Part shown: positions 6,488 through 16,466 of the stretch, one piece after another | How positions within the stretch are numbered: position 1 is the stretch's first letter | Layout: each line of letters opens with the position of its first letter | Source: Ferruginibacter yonginensis | GTDB lineage: Bacteria; Bacteroidota; Bacteroidia; Chitinophagales; Chitinophagaceae | NCBI RefSeq assembly: GCF_042651465.1 | Contig: NZ_JBHSCZ010000003.1 | Coordinates: 100,658 to 164,657, forward strand | Reading direction: 5' to 3' | DNA: 64,000 bases | The notes under the pieces: generated by a model | Seen by the model: only the letters and a program-made list of their open reading frames with translations | Databases searched by the model: none | Told to the model about the DNA's origin: nothing | Made by a program: the position numbers and the translations under genes

Positions 6488-9448
6488 ATGATTATGATAA
6501 TATCAACTTTTTGTAGAAAATGTTTAGTAACGGTAAGTTGTTTGGTGGCTATTACTTGCACAGCAATTGCCCAAGTAAATTATGCAAAACTAGTAAACCC
6601 TTTTGTGGGTACAGGTGGGCACGGGCATACCTACCCCGGTGCAACTTTACCACATGGTATGGTACAGTTAAGCCCTGATACTCGTTTAGAAGGTTGGGAT
6701 GGTTGCGGTGGTTACCATTACGATGATCAATATATTTATGGGTTTACACATACCCATTTAAGCGGTACGGGCATACCAGACTATTGTGATATTTTATTAA
6801 TGCCTATGGCTGGCAAACCAAGTGCTGACAATAAAGTGTATGGTTCTAGTTTTTCTCACCAAAACGAACAAGCTTGGGCTGGTTACTACAGCGTATTGCT
6901 GAACAAAGGCAATATTAAAACAGAATTTACAGCTACTGAAAGGGTAGGTATGCACCATTATACTTTTAGTAGTGATGATGATAACACCATTATTATTGAT
7001 TTAAAACATAGAGATGAAGTTTTAGCCTCAACCCTCAAACTTGAAGATGCCTATACGGTAAGTGGTATGCGTCGCAGTAAATCGTGGGCACAAAATCAGT
7101 ACGTTTATTTTGTTATTAAGTTTTCGAAACCTATTATCAATAAAGGATTATGGAATAATGAGCAATTAACAACGCTTGCTGTAAACAACGAAATTGATTC
7201 AAAAAATATCAAAGCATTTTTTCAATTTGATCTAAAAAAAGATAAAAACATTTATGTAAAAGTAGCTTTATCGCCAGTGAGTGTTGAAGGTGCTAAACGA
7301 AATTTAAATGCGGAATTACCGGGCTGGGATTTTCAAAAAACAACACTAGCCGCCATGGCAAAATGGAATAAAGCCCTTGGTAAAATTGAAGTGAAAGGTG
7401 ATAAGGAGAAATTGAAAATATTTTATACTGCTTTATACCATACCGAAGTAGTACCCAATATTAATATGGATGTTGATGGGCAATATAAGGGCATGGATAA
7501 TAATATTCATAAAGCTGTTGGGTTTACATATTATTCTGTTTTTTCATTGTGGGATACTTACCGTGGGGCACATCCATTGTATACCATTGTTGATCAACAA
7601 CGAACGACAGATTATATCAAAACATTTTTAACGCAATATAAAGAGGGTGGAAGGTTACCAGTTTGGGAACTAGCATCAAACGAAACGGAATGTATGATTG
7701 GTTATCATAGTGTACCCGTTATTGCTGATGCATATGCAAAGGGTATTAACATTGGTAACCCAGCCATGGCATTACAAGCCATGCAACATAGTGCTAATTT
7801 GGACCATTTTGGTTTATCTTTTTTGAAGCAGCAAGCTGTTATTCAAAGCGATGATGAGCAAGAGAGTGTGAGCAAAACTTTAGAGTATGCGTATGATGAT
7901 TGGTGCATTGCACAAACAGCAAAGTTATTGGGCAATACCAGTATTTACAACACTTTTATAAAAAGAGCACAAAACTATAAAAATGTATTTGATAGTAAAT
8001 TGGGTTATATGCGCCCACGTAAAAATGGCGATTGGTTAAGTCCGTTTGACCCTAAAGAAGTCAACAATAATTATACAGAAGCCAACAGCTGGCAATACTC
8101 ATTTTATATGCCTCAAGATGTTGGTACGTACATAAAAATGTTGGGTGGTGTTGATAAAATGGCGCAACAACTCAATACATTATTTACCACTACCACTGCT
8201 ACTACAGGTAGGGAGCAAAGTGATATTACGGGGTTAATTGGTCAGTACGCACACGGAAATGAACCGAGTCATCATATCGCTTATTTGTATAATTATTGTA
8301 ATGCGCCCAATAAAACGCAACAATTGGTACATCAAATTTGTTCGGAGTTTTATAAAAACACACCAGATGGTTTAATAGGTAATGAAGATTGTGGACAAAT
8401 GAGTGCTTGGTATGTATTGAGTGCTATGGGTTTTTACCAAGTAACACCCGGTACAACATTATATAACATCGGAACACCTGCATTTGAGCAAGTATTGGTG
8501 CATTTAGAAAATGGTAAAACGTTTACTATTAAAGCCAATAATTTGAGTGGTAATAATTATTATGTTGGGCAAATAAAATTAAACAACGCCAACCAAACCA
8601 TTGCTACTAATAACTTGCAAATAGATTATAAAGACATGATGAAGGGTGCAACTTTAGTTTTTGGTATGACGGATAAGCCTGCGTCAGCAAATATTTTTAC
8701 CAATACCATGGTACCAACCATTAAAGAGGATGGTTTTGTTATAAACCCAATTATTGAGGGGGCAGGAACAAGTTTTAGAGGTAATAAAAATGTTGCTATT
8801 ACTACTGTACAACCTAATTGTACAATTTATTATACAGAAGATGGAACTGTACCTACTACAAAAAGTGATGTTTATAAAAATGAGTTGATTATTAATAAGA
8901 GCTTGGCGTTAAAAGCTATTGCTGTTGATGATAAAGGCAATTCGAGTGCAATAACCACAGCCATTTATAAGAAGATAGATAATAATTGGACGGTTACTTT
9001 GAATAGTAAATATGAACAAATGTATGATGCCGGTGGTGCTGAAGGTTTGGTTGATGGTATAAGAGGTAGTACCAATTGGCGTAAAGGTAATTGGCAGGGT
9101 TATCAAAAAACTGATTTTAGTGCAATGGTAGATTTAAAAACGGCTACTAACATTAGTGAAGTAACCATTGGTTTTATGCAAGATACTAGGGCTTGGATTG
9201 TAATGCCAAAAGCAATAAAGGTTGAGGTTTCGTTAGATGGACAACAATTTACCACCATAGGTTCATTACAAAATATATTACCCATTGAAGATTTGGAGGC
9301 ACAATTAAAATCAGCAGTAATAAAATGTAACCCTACTTCGGCAAGGTATGTACGGGTAACTGCTTTGCAATATGGTAAGTTACCAAGTTGGCACGAAGGT
9401 GCAGGAGGTGATACCCATATTTTTGTTGATGAAATAGAAATAAAATAA
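6488..9448 (+). CDS. GH92 family alpha-mannosidase, exported, with C-terminal accessory domains
   Basis: The 986-residue protein starts with a signal peptide (ending AITCTAIAQ). The GH92 signature NPFVGTGGHGHTYPGATLPH lies just after it, and the conserved blocks YAHGNEPSHHIAYLY and GNEDCGQMSAWYVLSAMGFY lie in the catalytic half. GH92 enzymes are calcium-dependent exo-alpha-mannosidases acting on N-glycan or yeast mannan. After the catalytic region come a chitobiase-like beta-sandwich (about 770-835, TIYYTEDGTVPTT) and an F5/8-type-C-like carbohydrate-binding domain to the end. ATG 6488 is chosen because the earlier TTG lies in the ssb terminator. No SusC/SusD pair is adjacent, so it is not in a typical PUL. 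Confidence 0.92.
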   Translation: MIMIISTFCRKCLVTVSCLVAITCTAIAQVNYAKLVNPFVGTGGHGHTYPGATLPHGMVQLSPDTRLEGWDGCGGYHYDDQYIYGFTHTHLSGTGIPDYCDILLMPMAGKPSADNKVYGSSFSHQNEQAWAGYYSVLLNKGNIKTEFTATERVGMHHYTFSSDDDNTIIIDLKHRDEVLASTLKLEDAYTVSGMRRSKSWAQNQYVYFVIKFSKPIINKGLWNNEQLTTLAVNNEIDSKNIKAFFQFDLKKDKNIYVKVALSPVSVEGAKRNLNAELPGWDFQKTTLAAMAKWNKALGKIEVKGDKEKLKIFYTALYHTEVVPNINMDVDGQYKGMDNNIHKAVGFTYYSVFSLWDTYRGAHPLYTIVDQQRTTDYIKTFLTQYKEGGRLPVWELASNETECMIGYHSVPVIADAYAKGINIGNPAMALQAMQHSANLDHFGLSFLKQQAVIQSDDEQESVSKTLEYAYDDWCIAQTAKLLGNTSIYNTFIKRAQNYKNVFDSKLGYMRPRKNGDWLSPFDPKEVNNNYTEANSWQYSFYMPQDVGTYIKMLGGVDKMAQQLNTLFTTTTATTGREQSDITGLIGQYAHGNEPSHHIAYLYNYCNAPNKTQQLVHQICSEFYKNTPDGLIGNEDCGQMSAWYVLSAMGFYQVTPGTTLYNIGTPAFEQVLVHLENGKTFTIKANNLSGNNYYVGQIKLNNANQTIATNNLQIDYKDMMKGATLVFGMTDKPASANIFTNTMVPTIKEDGFVINPIIEGAGTSFRGNKNVAITTVQPNCTIYYTEDGTVPTTKSDVYKNELIINKSLALKAIAVDDKGNSSAITTAIYKKIDNNWTVTLNSKYEQMYDAGGAEGLVDGIRGSTNWRKGNWQGYQKTDFSAMVDLKTATNISEVTIGFMQDTRAWIVMPKAIKVEVSLDGQQFTTIGSLQNILPIEDLEAQLKSAVIKCNPTSARYVRVTALQYGKLPSWHEGAGGDTHIFVDEIEIK

Positions 9449-9565
9449 GCCGTTCATCGTGTTGAAAATTGAAAGAGCATTGTGTTGATTGATTTTAGGT
9501 AGTATGGATTGTAAATTTATTGTTACAATGAACCTTCGTTAAATAGTACTGTAAATTACGCCAAT

Positions 9566-9597
9566 AAAAAAGCCCCATCATTTTTGATGGGGCTTTT
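9566..9597. terminator. Bidirectional terminator
   Basis: AAAAAGCCCCATCA and its complement with a short loop, flanked by A and T runs on the two sides, separate the convergent GH92 and amino-acid permease genes. It can act on both strands. Confidence 0.85.
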
Positions 9598-9610
9598 CAT
9601 ATTTAATTAT

Positions 9611-11107
9611 TTATTTATGATTGAGTTTACTGTGTTTCTTACTGTATAAGAAGTAAACTATGATACCTAAAATCATCCATGCGAAAGCAACGGTAAGGGT
9701 TTGAACATCAAGCCCAACAATCATTGCTAAACAAATTAATGCACCTAATATTGATACAACAGGTGCAAACGGTACCCTGAACGGACGTTCAATATGCGGC
9801 GCTTTAACCCTTAAAATCCAAACACCTAAGCTTACTAATACGAAGGCGAACAGTGTTCCAAAGCTGGTTAAATCACCTGCCACATGGCCTGGTACAAAAC
9901 CTGCGAACAAACCAACAAAAATGAATAATATCCAATTGGCTTTGTAAGGCGTTTTAAATTTAGGGTGTAAGTCGCCAAATACTTTTGGTATTAAACCATC
10001 ATTACTCATGGTGTAAAAAATACGGCTTTGTCCCATTAACATTACCAATATAACAGAACTAAATCCTGCTAAAATTGCAACTGTAACGGCTTGAGCCAAC
10101 CAACCATAACCGGTCATAAAGTTACTAATAGCATAAGCTACTGATGCTTCTCTACCTTTTTCTGGATCAACAAAATCTTTCCAATTGGCTACACCTGTAA
10201 GTACGTGACCAAACAAAATGTATAAAATGGTACACACTACTAATGAACCTAAAATACCAATTGGCATATCTCTTTTAGGGTTTTTTGCTTCTTGCGCTGC
10301 TGTACTTACGGCATCAAAACCAATAAATGCAAAAAACACAATTGCAGCACCGCCTAATACACCACCCCAACCATGCTTGTTCCATCCACTATAATCTGCA
10401 ATTACTTTACCAGCATTATCAGTTACCGATGCAGTATCAGCAGGTATAAAATATGGTGTATGGTTTTCTGGCTTTATAAACTGCCATCCAATAGCTATGA
10501 ATATTAATACGATTGCCACTTTTACAAATACAATGATTGCATTAAAAATAGCACTCTCTTGTGTACCCTTAATAAGTAACAACGTAATTAAGAGCAATAT
10601 TAATAACGCAGGCGCATTTACAATGCCTGAATGTAAAATACCAGCACTGTCGGTAAAACTTTCAAACGGGCTGTGGCACCATTCGTACGGTATTCGATTA
10701 TCAAAAAGTTTATTTAAATATTCGCTCCATGCAATAGAAACGGTAGCAGCACCCAATGCATATTCCATTATAAGTGCCCAACCAATAATCCAAGCTACAA
10801 TTTCACCCATGGTTACATAGCTGTAAGCATAAGCACTACCGGCAATCGGAATCATTGCTGCAAACTCAGCATAACAAAGGCCAGCAAATGCACAACCAAT
10901 AGCTGCAATAATAAATGAAATGGTAACGGCTGGTCCAGCGGCTTGTCCGGCAGCTGCAGCGGTTCTTACAAACAAACCGGCACCAATGATAGCGCCAATA
11001 CCTAGTGCTATTAAGTTGCCAGCTCCAAGGGTTCTTTTCAAACCCTTTTCATCATCTGCTGCTTGCAACAGCATTTGATCAAGCGATTTTTTAGCAAATA
11101 AACTCAT
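9611..11107 (-). CDS. APC-family amino acid permease
   Basis: The 498-residue product has about 12-14 hydrophobic helices and the APC signature near the N-terminus (GAIIGAGLFVRTAAAAGQAAGPAV). The sequence resembles the cationic amino acid transporter (CAT/YfnA) branch, which imports amino acids across the inner membrane. The specific substrate cannot be told. ATG 11107 (MSLFAKKSLDQMLL) is preferred to the TTG-like start 99 nt upstream, whose extension is not typical of the family. The short basic C-terminus ends in SKLNHK. It is divergent from the symporter gene at 11244. Confidence 0.88.
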   Translation of the reverse strand: MSLFAKKSLDQMLLQAADDEKGLKRTLGAGNLIALGIGAIIGAGLFVRTAAAAGQAAGPAVTISFIIAAIGCAFAGLCYAEFAAMIPIAGSAYAYSYVTMGEIVAWIIGWALIMEYALGAATVSIAWSEYLNKLFDNRIPYEWCHSPFESFTDSAGILHSGIVNAPALLILLLITLLLIKGTQESAIFNAIIVFVKVAIVLIFIAIGWQFIKPENHTPYFIPADTASVTDNAGKVIADYSGWNKHGWGGVLGGAAIVFFAFIGFDAVSTAAQEAKNPKRDMPIGILGSLVVCTILYILFGHVLTGVANWKDFVDPEKGREASVAYAISNFMTGYGWLAQAVTVAILAGFSSVILVMLMGQSRIFYTMSNDGLIPKVFGDLHPKFKTPYKANWILFIFVGLFAGFVPGHVAGDLTSFGTLFAFVLVSLGVWILRVKAPHIERPFRVPFAPVVSILGALICLAMIVGLDVQTLTVAFAWMILGIIVYFLYSKKHSKLNHK

Positions 11108-11243
11108 AAAGTTTTTTAGTTTTTGTGAAATGAAACGGTAAATTAAGTAATAAATCTTTATAAAATCATACCACATATAAAATTGTAATTCACTTTCGTA
11201 CAACAAGCATTAAATACTATATTGCAAAATATAACTATAGCGC

Positions 11244-12833
11244 ATGCAGGTAAAAGAAACGAAACGTAATCATTTAACGCTTTACATTGGTATTGCATTG
11301 GTACTCGGTATTGTGGTGGGCTTTATTTTAAATACTTATTATGTAGGTAATGAAAATACGCAACTAGCAAATGCCGAAGCACAACAAAAGTTTTTGCACG
11401 ACCAATTAAAAAAATACGAAACACCAACAGATACCATTGCTTACAATAAATTACAAGCTTTAAAAACAGCCGCTATCGTACAAAAAGTAGCAGCTGAAAA
11501 AAGCATTACACAATCTGATAATGGAACTGCCAATTTTGCTACAGTAAATAAATGGGCTGATTCAATCAAAAAAATTGAATCGAGTATAGCGATGTTGGTA
11601 GATACAACCAACCCTACCTACAAATCATTGGTAAAGCAACAAACATTATTGAGTGCACAAAAAGCCATTGTTTTAAAAGAAAGAGATAAAAAGCTTGATT
11701 GGTTCACCATTTTAGCAGATATATTTTTACGACTCATAAAAATGATTGTAGCTCCATTGGTATTTACCACATTGGTAGTGGGTGTTGCAAAGTTAGGCGA
11801 TATAAGTGCTGTGGGTAGAATTGGTGGTAAAACGCTGTTATGGTTTATCACCGCATCATTAGTGAGTTTATTATTAGGTTTAATATTGGTAAACATATTT
11901 CAACCCGGTATTGCCATGCATTTGCCGTTGCCAGATGTTGGCGCAAGCTCAGGTGTAGATAAAGCCGCATTAAGCATTAAAGAATTTTTCTATCATGTAT
12001 TTCCGGCAAGTGCGGTTGATGCTATGGCCAAAAATGAAATTTTGCAAATTGTAGTGTTCGCTTTATTTTTTGGTGTAGCTGCAGCAGCATTGGGCGATGT
12101 AGCAGCACCTGTTGTAAGAGCTTTAGATGCTATTGCACATATTATTTTAAAAGTAACAGGCTATGTTATGAAATTTGCACCACTTGCGGTGTTTGGTGCT
12201 ATGGCTGCTATTATTGCTAAACAAGGCATAGGAATTTTAAAAACCTACTCTATTTTTATTGGTGAATTTTATTTTGGTTTGGCATTGCTTTGGGTAGTGT
12301 TAATTGTAGCAGGCGGTTTATTTATAGGTAAACGTGTGTTGAATTTAGTGAAACGCATAAAAGAGCCTGCATTAATTGCTTTTAGTACGGCTAGCAGCGA
12401 AGCAGCTTTTCCTAAAACGATGTTAGAATTGGAACGCTTTGGTTGCAAAAACAATATTGTAAGTTTTGTATTGCCACTGGGTTATTCTTTTAATTTAGAT
12501 GGTAGTATGATGTACATGACTTTTGCATCGCTATTTATTGCACAGAGTTATGGAATTCATTTAGATATTGCTACACAAATAAGTATGTTATTGGTGCTCA
12601 TGCTTACCAGTAAAGGTATTGCAGGTGTACCGAGGGCATCGTTGGTAGTTATTGCAGGTACGTTGGCTACTTTTAATATTCCAGAAGCTGGTTTGGCGTT
12701 GTTATTGGGTATTGATCCGTTGTTAGATATGGGTCGTAGCGCTACCAATGTAGTTGGTAACAGTATCGCTACCGCAGTAGTAAGTAAAATGGAAGGTGCT
12801 TTAACAGAAGCTCAACCACCATCCGATATTTAA
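11244..12833 (+). CDS. Dicarboxylate/amino acid:cation symporter (DAACS) with periplasmic insertion
   Basis: The 529-residue carrier shows the family hallmarks in its second half: the SSEAAFPKTM hairpin, NLDGSMMYM in TM7, SKGIAGVPRAS in the second hairpin and DMGRSATNVVGNSIAT in TM8. These build the substrate and cation sites for glutamate, aspartate or C4-dicarboxylate uptake. Unusually, about 110 residues (about 35-145) of Lys/Gln/Ala-rich, coiled-coil-like sequence are inserted between TM1 and TM2. It is the first of five closely packed plus-strand genes (gaps 16, 3, 8 and 13 nt), so probably an operon. Confidence 0.9.
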   Translation: MQVKETKRNHLTLYIGIALVLGIVVGFILNTYYVGNENTQLANAEAQQKFLHDQLKKYETPTDTIAYNKLQALKTAAIVQKVAAEKSITQSDNGTANFATVNKWADSIKKIESSIAMLVDTTNPTYKSLVKQQTLLSAQKAIVLKERDKKLDWFTILADIFLRLIKMIVAPLVFTTLVVGVAKLGDISAVGRIGGKTLLWFITASLVSLLLGLILVNIFQPGIAMHLPLPDVGASSGVDKAALSIKEFFYHVFPASAVDAMAKNEILQIVVFALFFGVAAAALGDVAAPVVRALDAIAHIILKVTGYVMKFAPLAVFGAMAAIIAKQGIGILKTYSIFIGEFYFGLALLWVVLIVAGGLFIGKRVLNLVKRIKEPALIAFSTASSEAAFPKTMLELERFGCKNNIVSFVLPLGYSFNLDGSMMYMTFASLFIAQSYGIHLDIATQISMLLVLMLTSKGIAGVPRASLVVIAGTLATFNIPEAGLALLLGIDPLLDMGRSATNVVGNSIATAVVSKMEGALTEAQPPSDI

Positions 12834-12849
12834 TTTTAATTTTTTTTAC

Positions 12850-13548
12850 ATGATAGATGTTGCTTTATTAGATTTTCATTGGACACAATTATTACAACCT
12901 CAATGGTATATTGAAAATGGGGGTTTGTGGTTTATTGTTTTTGTAGTATTTGCTGAAACGGGTTTATTTGCTGGCTTTTTTTTACCAGGCGATTCTTTAT
13001 TATTTGTAACAGGTATTTATAGCGAAGATTTAGTGGCAAAAGGTTTACACATTAACAACACAGGTTCATTTTTAAGCTTGGTTATTTTAGGTGTACTTAT
13101 ATCAGCGGCAGGTATTATCGGTAACTATGTTGGGTATTGGTTCGGTCGCAAAAGTGGTCCATTTTTATTTGAAAGAAAAGATACCTTTTTCTTTAGAAAA
13201 AAATATTTACACCAAGCGAAAGATTTTTATGAAAAGCATGGTGGTGGTGCAATTGTAATGGCTCGTTTTTTACCAATTGTACGCACATTTGCCCCAATTG
13301 TAGCAGGCATAGTAGGTATGAATAAAACGAAGTTTGGCTTTTATAATGTAGTAGGGTGTTTTGCTTGGGTATTCACAATGTTATTTGCAGGGCATTATTT
13401 GCAACAGTTTTTTTTAAGTACCTATCAATTCGATTTAAAAGAACATTTAGAAGTTATTGTAATTGGTATTGTATTAGTCACCACTGCACCCGTTATTTTA
13501 AAATTGGTATTTGGTAAATCAAAACAAGCCACTCCTCCACAAGATTAA
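12850..13548 (+). CDS. DedA family membrane protein
   Basis: The 232-residue protein contains the DedA pattern: FAETGLFAGFFLPGDSLLF near the N-terminus, then GYWFGRKSGPFLF, and the ARFLPIVRTFAPIVAG motif with its conserved arginines. DedA proteins are inner-membrane proteins of the SNARE-associated/VTT type, linked to lipid carrier recycling and envelope homeostasis. It follows the DAACS symporter by 16 nt and precedes an MFS gene by 3 nt, so co-transcription is likely. Confidence 0.9.
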   Translation: MIDVALLDFHWTQLLQPQWYIENGGLWFIVFVVFAETGLFAGFFLPGDSLLFVTGIYSEDLVAKGLHINNTGSFLSLVILGVLISAAGIIGNYVGYWFGRKSGPFLFERKDTFFFRKKYLHQAKDFYEKHGGGAIVMARFLPIVRTFAPIVAGIVGMNKTKFGFYNVVGCFAWVFTMLFAGHYLQQFFLSTYQFDLKEHLEVIVIGIVLVTTAPVILKLVFGKSKQATPPQD

Positions 13549-13551
13549 TTT

Positions 13552-14781
13552 ATGAACCAACAAAACACTACTACTAATAGTATTTTTAGTATGGCTGTTT
13601 TAGTGGCAGCCTTGGGTTATTTTGTAGATATATACGATCTACTACTTTTCAATATTGTACGGGTAGATAGTTTAAAGAGTATTGGTTTAGATGCCAATGC
13701 TATAAAAACGGAAGGTGAATTTATCATCAGTATTCAAATGTTGGGTTTGTTGGTGGGAGGTATAATTTGGGGTATTATGGGCGATAAAAAGGGGCGGTTG
13801 AGTGTACTTTTTGGTTCCATTATTTTATACAGTGTAGCCAATATTATCAATGGCTTTGTACAAACATCTCATCAATATGCGTTGGTTCGTTTTGTAGCAG
13901 GTTTAGGTTTGGCTGGTGAGCTTGGTGCAGGTATTACTTTGGTAAGCGAAATAACATCAAAAGAAAAAAGGGGCTTGAGTACTTCTTTAGTGGCAGGCGT
14001 TGGCTTAACAGGTGCTGTAGTGGCTTATTTTATTTCGCAGTGTTTTGATTGGCGTACTTGTTATTTTATTGGGGGTGGTTTGGGCTTTTGTTTGTTACTC
14101 TTACGCATTGCTGTATTTGAAAGTGGTATGTACGAAAAAGTAAAAACAATGCACATTGCTAAAGGTGATTTTAGTATGTTTTTTACTAATAAAGCTCGTT
14201 TTAAAAAATATATATTGGCTATTTTAATAGGCTTACCAACTTGGTATGTTATTGGTATTTTAGTAGCGTTTTCAAATAATTTTGGTGAACAAATGGGTAT
14301 TGATGAACCTATTTTACCCAAAAAATCAACCATGTATGCCTATGTGGCTATTGCAGTGGCTGATGTGCTTATTGGCTTGGTAAGTCATTGGTTACAAAGT
14401 AGAAAAAAAGCATTGTACATTTTCTATATTTTCACCATCATCGCTATAGGTTTTTACTTTACACAAGAGGGTGGTTCTGCCGCACAAATGTATGCGATAT
14501 GTGCTGCGTTAGGCTTTGGTACTGGCTTTTGGGCCATATTTGTTACTATGGCAGCAGAGCAATTTGGCACTAACTTACGAGCAACTGCTGCTACAACTAT
14601 CCCAAATATGGTGAGGGGTGCACTACCATTATTGCTTTTAATTTTTAACGGGTTACAACATTTTACTACCTATGTAAAAGCTGGTTTGTACACTGGCATT
14701 TTGGTGATGGTGGTGAGTTGTATAGCAGCATATTTTACGAAAGAAACTTTTGGTAAAGATTTAAATTTTACGGAATCATAA
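13552..14781 (+). CDS. MFS transporter (AAHS/sugar-porter type)
   Basis: The 409-residue protein has about 12 transmembrane segments and the MFS loop motif GDKKGRL between TM2 and TM3 (WGIMGDKKGRLSVLFGS). The segment LAGELGAGITLVSE matches the TM4-5 region of aromatic acid and sugar porters. Substrate is unknown. It sits in the middle of the five-gene set from 11244 to 16353, with gaps of only 3 and 8 nt to its neighbours. Confidence 0.85.
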   Translation: MNQQNTTTNSIFSMAVLVAALGYFVDIYDLLLFNIVRVDSLKSIGLDANAIKTEGEFIISIQMLGLLVGGIIWGIMGDKKGRLSVLFGSIILYSVANIINGFVQTSHQYALVRFVAGLGLAGELGAGITLVSEITSKEKRGLSTSLVAGVGLTGAVVAYFISQCFDWRTCYFIGGGLGFCLLLLRIAVFESGMYEKVKTMHIAKGDFSMFFTNKARFKKYILAILIGLPTWYVIGILVAFSNNFGEQMGIDEPILPKKSTMYAYVAIAVADVLIGLVSHWLQSRKKALYIFYIFTIIAIGFYFTQEGGSAAQMYAICAALGFGTGFWAIFVTMAAEQFGTNLRATAATTIPNMVRGALPLLLLIFNGLQHFTTYVKAGLYTGILVMVVSCIAAYFTKETFGKDLNFTES

Positions 14782-14789
14782 TTTACAAA

Positions 14790-15794
14790 GTGAAAAAGAA
14801 AATTTTAATTATACGAATGTCATCTATTGGTGATATTGTATTGGCTAGTCCGGTATTACGTTGTGTAAAAAAACAATTACCTGATGCCGAAGTACATTTT
14901 CTTACCAAGCAATCTTTTAAAATTGTAACAGCTGCTAATCCATACGTTGATAAATTTTTTTATTACGATGATAATATGGCTGAGTTACTACGAGTATTGA
15001 AACTAGAAAAATATGATTACGTTATTGATTTGCATAATAACATCCGTAGTAATAAAATAAAGCGTTCTTTAAAAACAACCACTTACACGATTAATAAATT
15101 AACCTTACAAAAATTTTTATTAACCCAACTCAATATTGATGTTATGCCTAACAGGCATATTACACAACGTAGTATTGATACCGTATTGCCTTTAGGTGTG
15201 CATGATGATGGGGGTGGACTCGATTACTTTATTGACCCTAAAGATGAAGTGAGTGATGATGATTTGCCCACAGGGCATTTAGCAGGCTATATGGTCATTG
15301 TAATTGGGGCTACTTATTTTACCAAACGTTTTCCGCAACATAAAATAATTGAGGTATGCCAACAAATTGATCATCCTATCATTTTATTAGGAGGTAAAGA
15401 AGATGCGGAAAGTGGTGCAACTATTGCCGCAACTGACCCCATTAAAATTTACAATGCTTGTGGCAAATTTAATATTAGTGAGTCGGCTGATATTATTAAA
15501 AAAGCCAAGTTGGTAGTGAGTAACGATACAGGTATGCAGTACATAGCATGTGCATTAAAGCGCCCTGTTATTGCTTTGTGGGGTGGTACTACACCTGATT
15601 TAGATGTGGAGCCTTACTATGGCAGTAATTTTATGAGCCATCAAACCAAACCCTTTTATGAAAATATAGTGCTTAATTTATCGTGCCAACCTTGTAGTAA
15701 ATATGGTTTAAAAAAATGTCCTAAAGAGCATTTTAATTGTATGGAAAAAATTGAAGTAAGTAAACTGGTACAAAAAATAAAAGAGCGTTTGTAA
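14790..15794 (+). CDS. Glycosyltransferase family 9 (heptosyltransferase-like)
   Basis: The 334-residue protein begins with KILIIRMSSIGDIVLASPVL, the N-terminal Rossmann motif of ADP-heptose:LPS heptosyltransferases. It contains the C-terminal donor-site region KLVVSNDTGMQYIACALKRP. GT9 enzymes add heptose or related sugars to the lipopolysaccharide core at the inner face of the cytoplasmic membrane. The start is GTG 14790, 8 nt after the MFS gene. Cysteines near the C-terminus (LSCQPCSKYGLKKCP) are also common in the family. Confidence 0.9.
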   Translation: MKKKILIIRMSSIGDIVLASPVLRCVKKQLPDAEVHFLTKQSFKIVTAANPYVDKFFYYDDNMAELLRVLKLEKYDYVIDLHNNIRSNKIKRSLKTTTYTINKLTLQKFLLTQLNIDVMPNRHITQRSIDTVLPLGVHDDGGGLDYFIDPKDEVSDDDLPTGHLAGYMVIVIGATYFTKRFPQHKIIEVCQQIDHPIILLGGKEDAESGATIAATDPIKIYNACGKFNISESADIIKKAKLVVSNDTGMQYIACALKRPVIALWGGTTPDLDVEPYYGSNFMSHQTKPFYENIVLNLSCQPCSKYGLKKCPKEHFNCMEKIEVSKLVQKIKERL

Positions 15795-15807
15795 AAATAT
15801 TACAAAA

Positions 15808-16353
15808 ATGATTATAGAAGTTTCTCCAACTAACATACAAGTTGTTAAAGGTGATATTACTAAAATAAAAGTAGACTGCATTGTTAATGCTGCTAATACT
15901 TCTTTATTAGGAGGAGGAGGTGTTGATGGCGCTATTCATAGAGCAGGAGGATCTGTTATATTAGAAGAATGTAGAAAAATTATTGCAAAGCAAGGTGGTT
16001 GTAAAGTAGGAGAAGCAGTTATTACCACAGCAGGAAACCTTCCATCAAATTTTGTTATACACACAGTTGGTCCAGTTTGGAACAAAGGCAATAATAATGA
16101 AAGGGAAAAACTTTCAAATTGTTATATGAACTCACTACAACTAGCTGTTGCTCATAACTGTAATACCATTGCTTTCCCTAGTATTAGCACAGGTGTTTAC
16201 CGTTTCCCAAAAGATGAAGCTGCAAAAATTGCTGTAGATGCTGTATATAAATTTATTTCAAATACTTCACTAATTAATGAAGTAATATTTGTTTGCTTTG
16301 ATGATGAAAACTATGCATTTATAAAAAGTCAACTTGCAACAAAAGGAATTTAA
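15808..16353 (+). CDS. Macrodomain protein, O-acetyl-ADP-ribose deacetylase (YmdB/MacroD type)
   Basis: The 181-residue protein is a single macrodomain with the MacroD-type signature NAANTSLLGGGGVDGAIH near the N-terminus and PSISTGVYRFPKDEAA towards the C-terminus. Such proteins bind ADP-ribose and remove O-acetyl or mono-ADP-ribosyl esters. It follows the GT9 gene by 13 nt and closes the five-gene set. Its base composition is slightly different from its neighbours (less Gly/Ala codon bias), which might mean recent acquisition, but this is weak. Confidence 0.92.
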   Translation: MIIEVSPTNIQVVKGDITKIKVDCIVNAANTSLLGGGGVDGAIHRAGGSVILEECRKIIAKQGGCKVGEAVITTAGNLPSNFVIHTVGPVWNKGNNNEREKLSNCYMNSLQLAVAHNCNTIAFPSISTGVYRFPKDEAAKIAVDAVYKFISNTSLINEVIFVCFDDENYAFIKSQLATKGI

Positions 16354-16466
16354 GCAACTGATTTTTCATGTAGTTGCTACAACTGTTAATTGAATACTAA
16401 TTATAAAAGCTTTATCAGTAGCTCATGCATAAATACTGTTTTTTTGTGTATTAAATTTAAAGAGTA

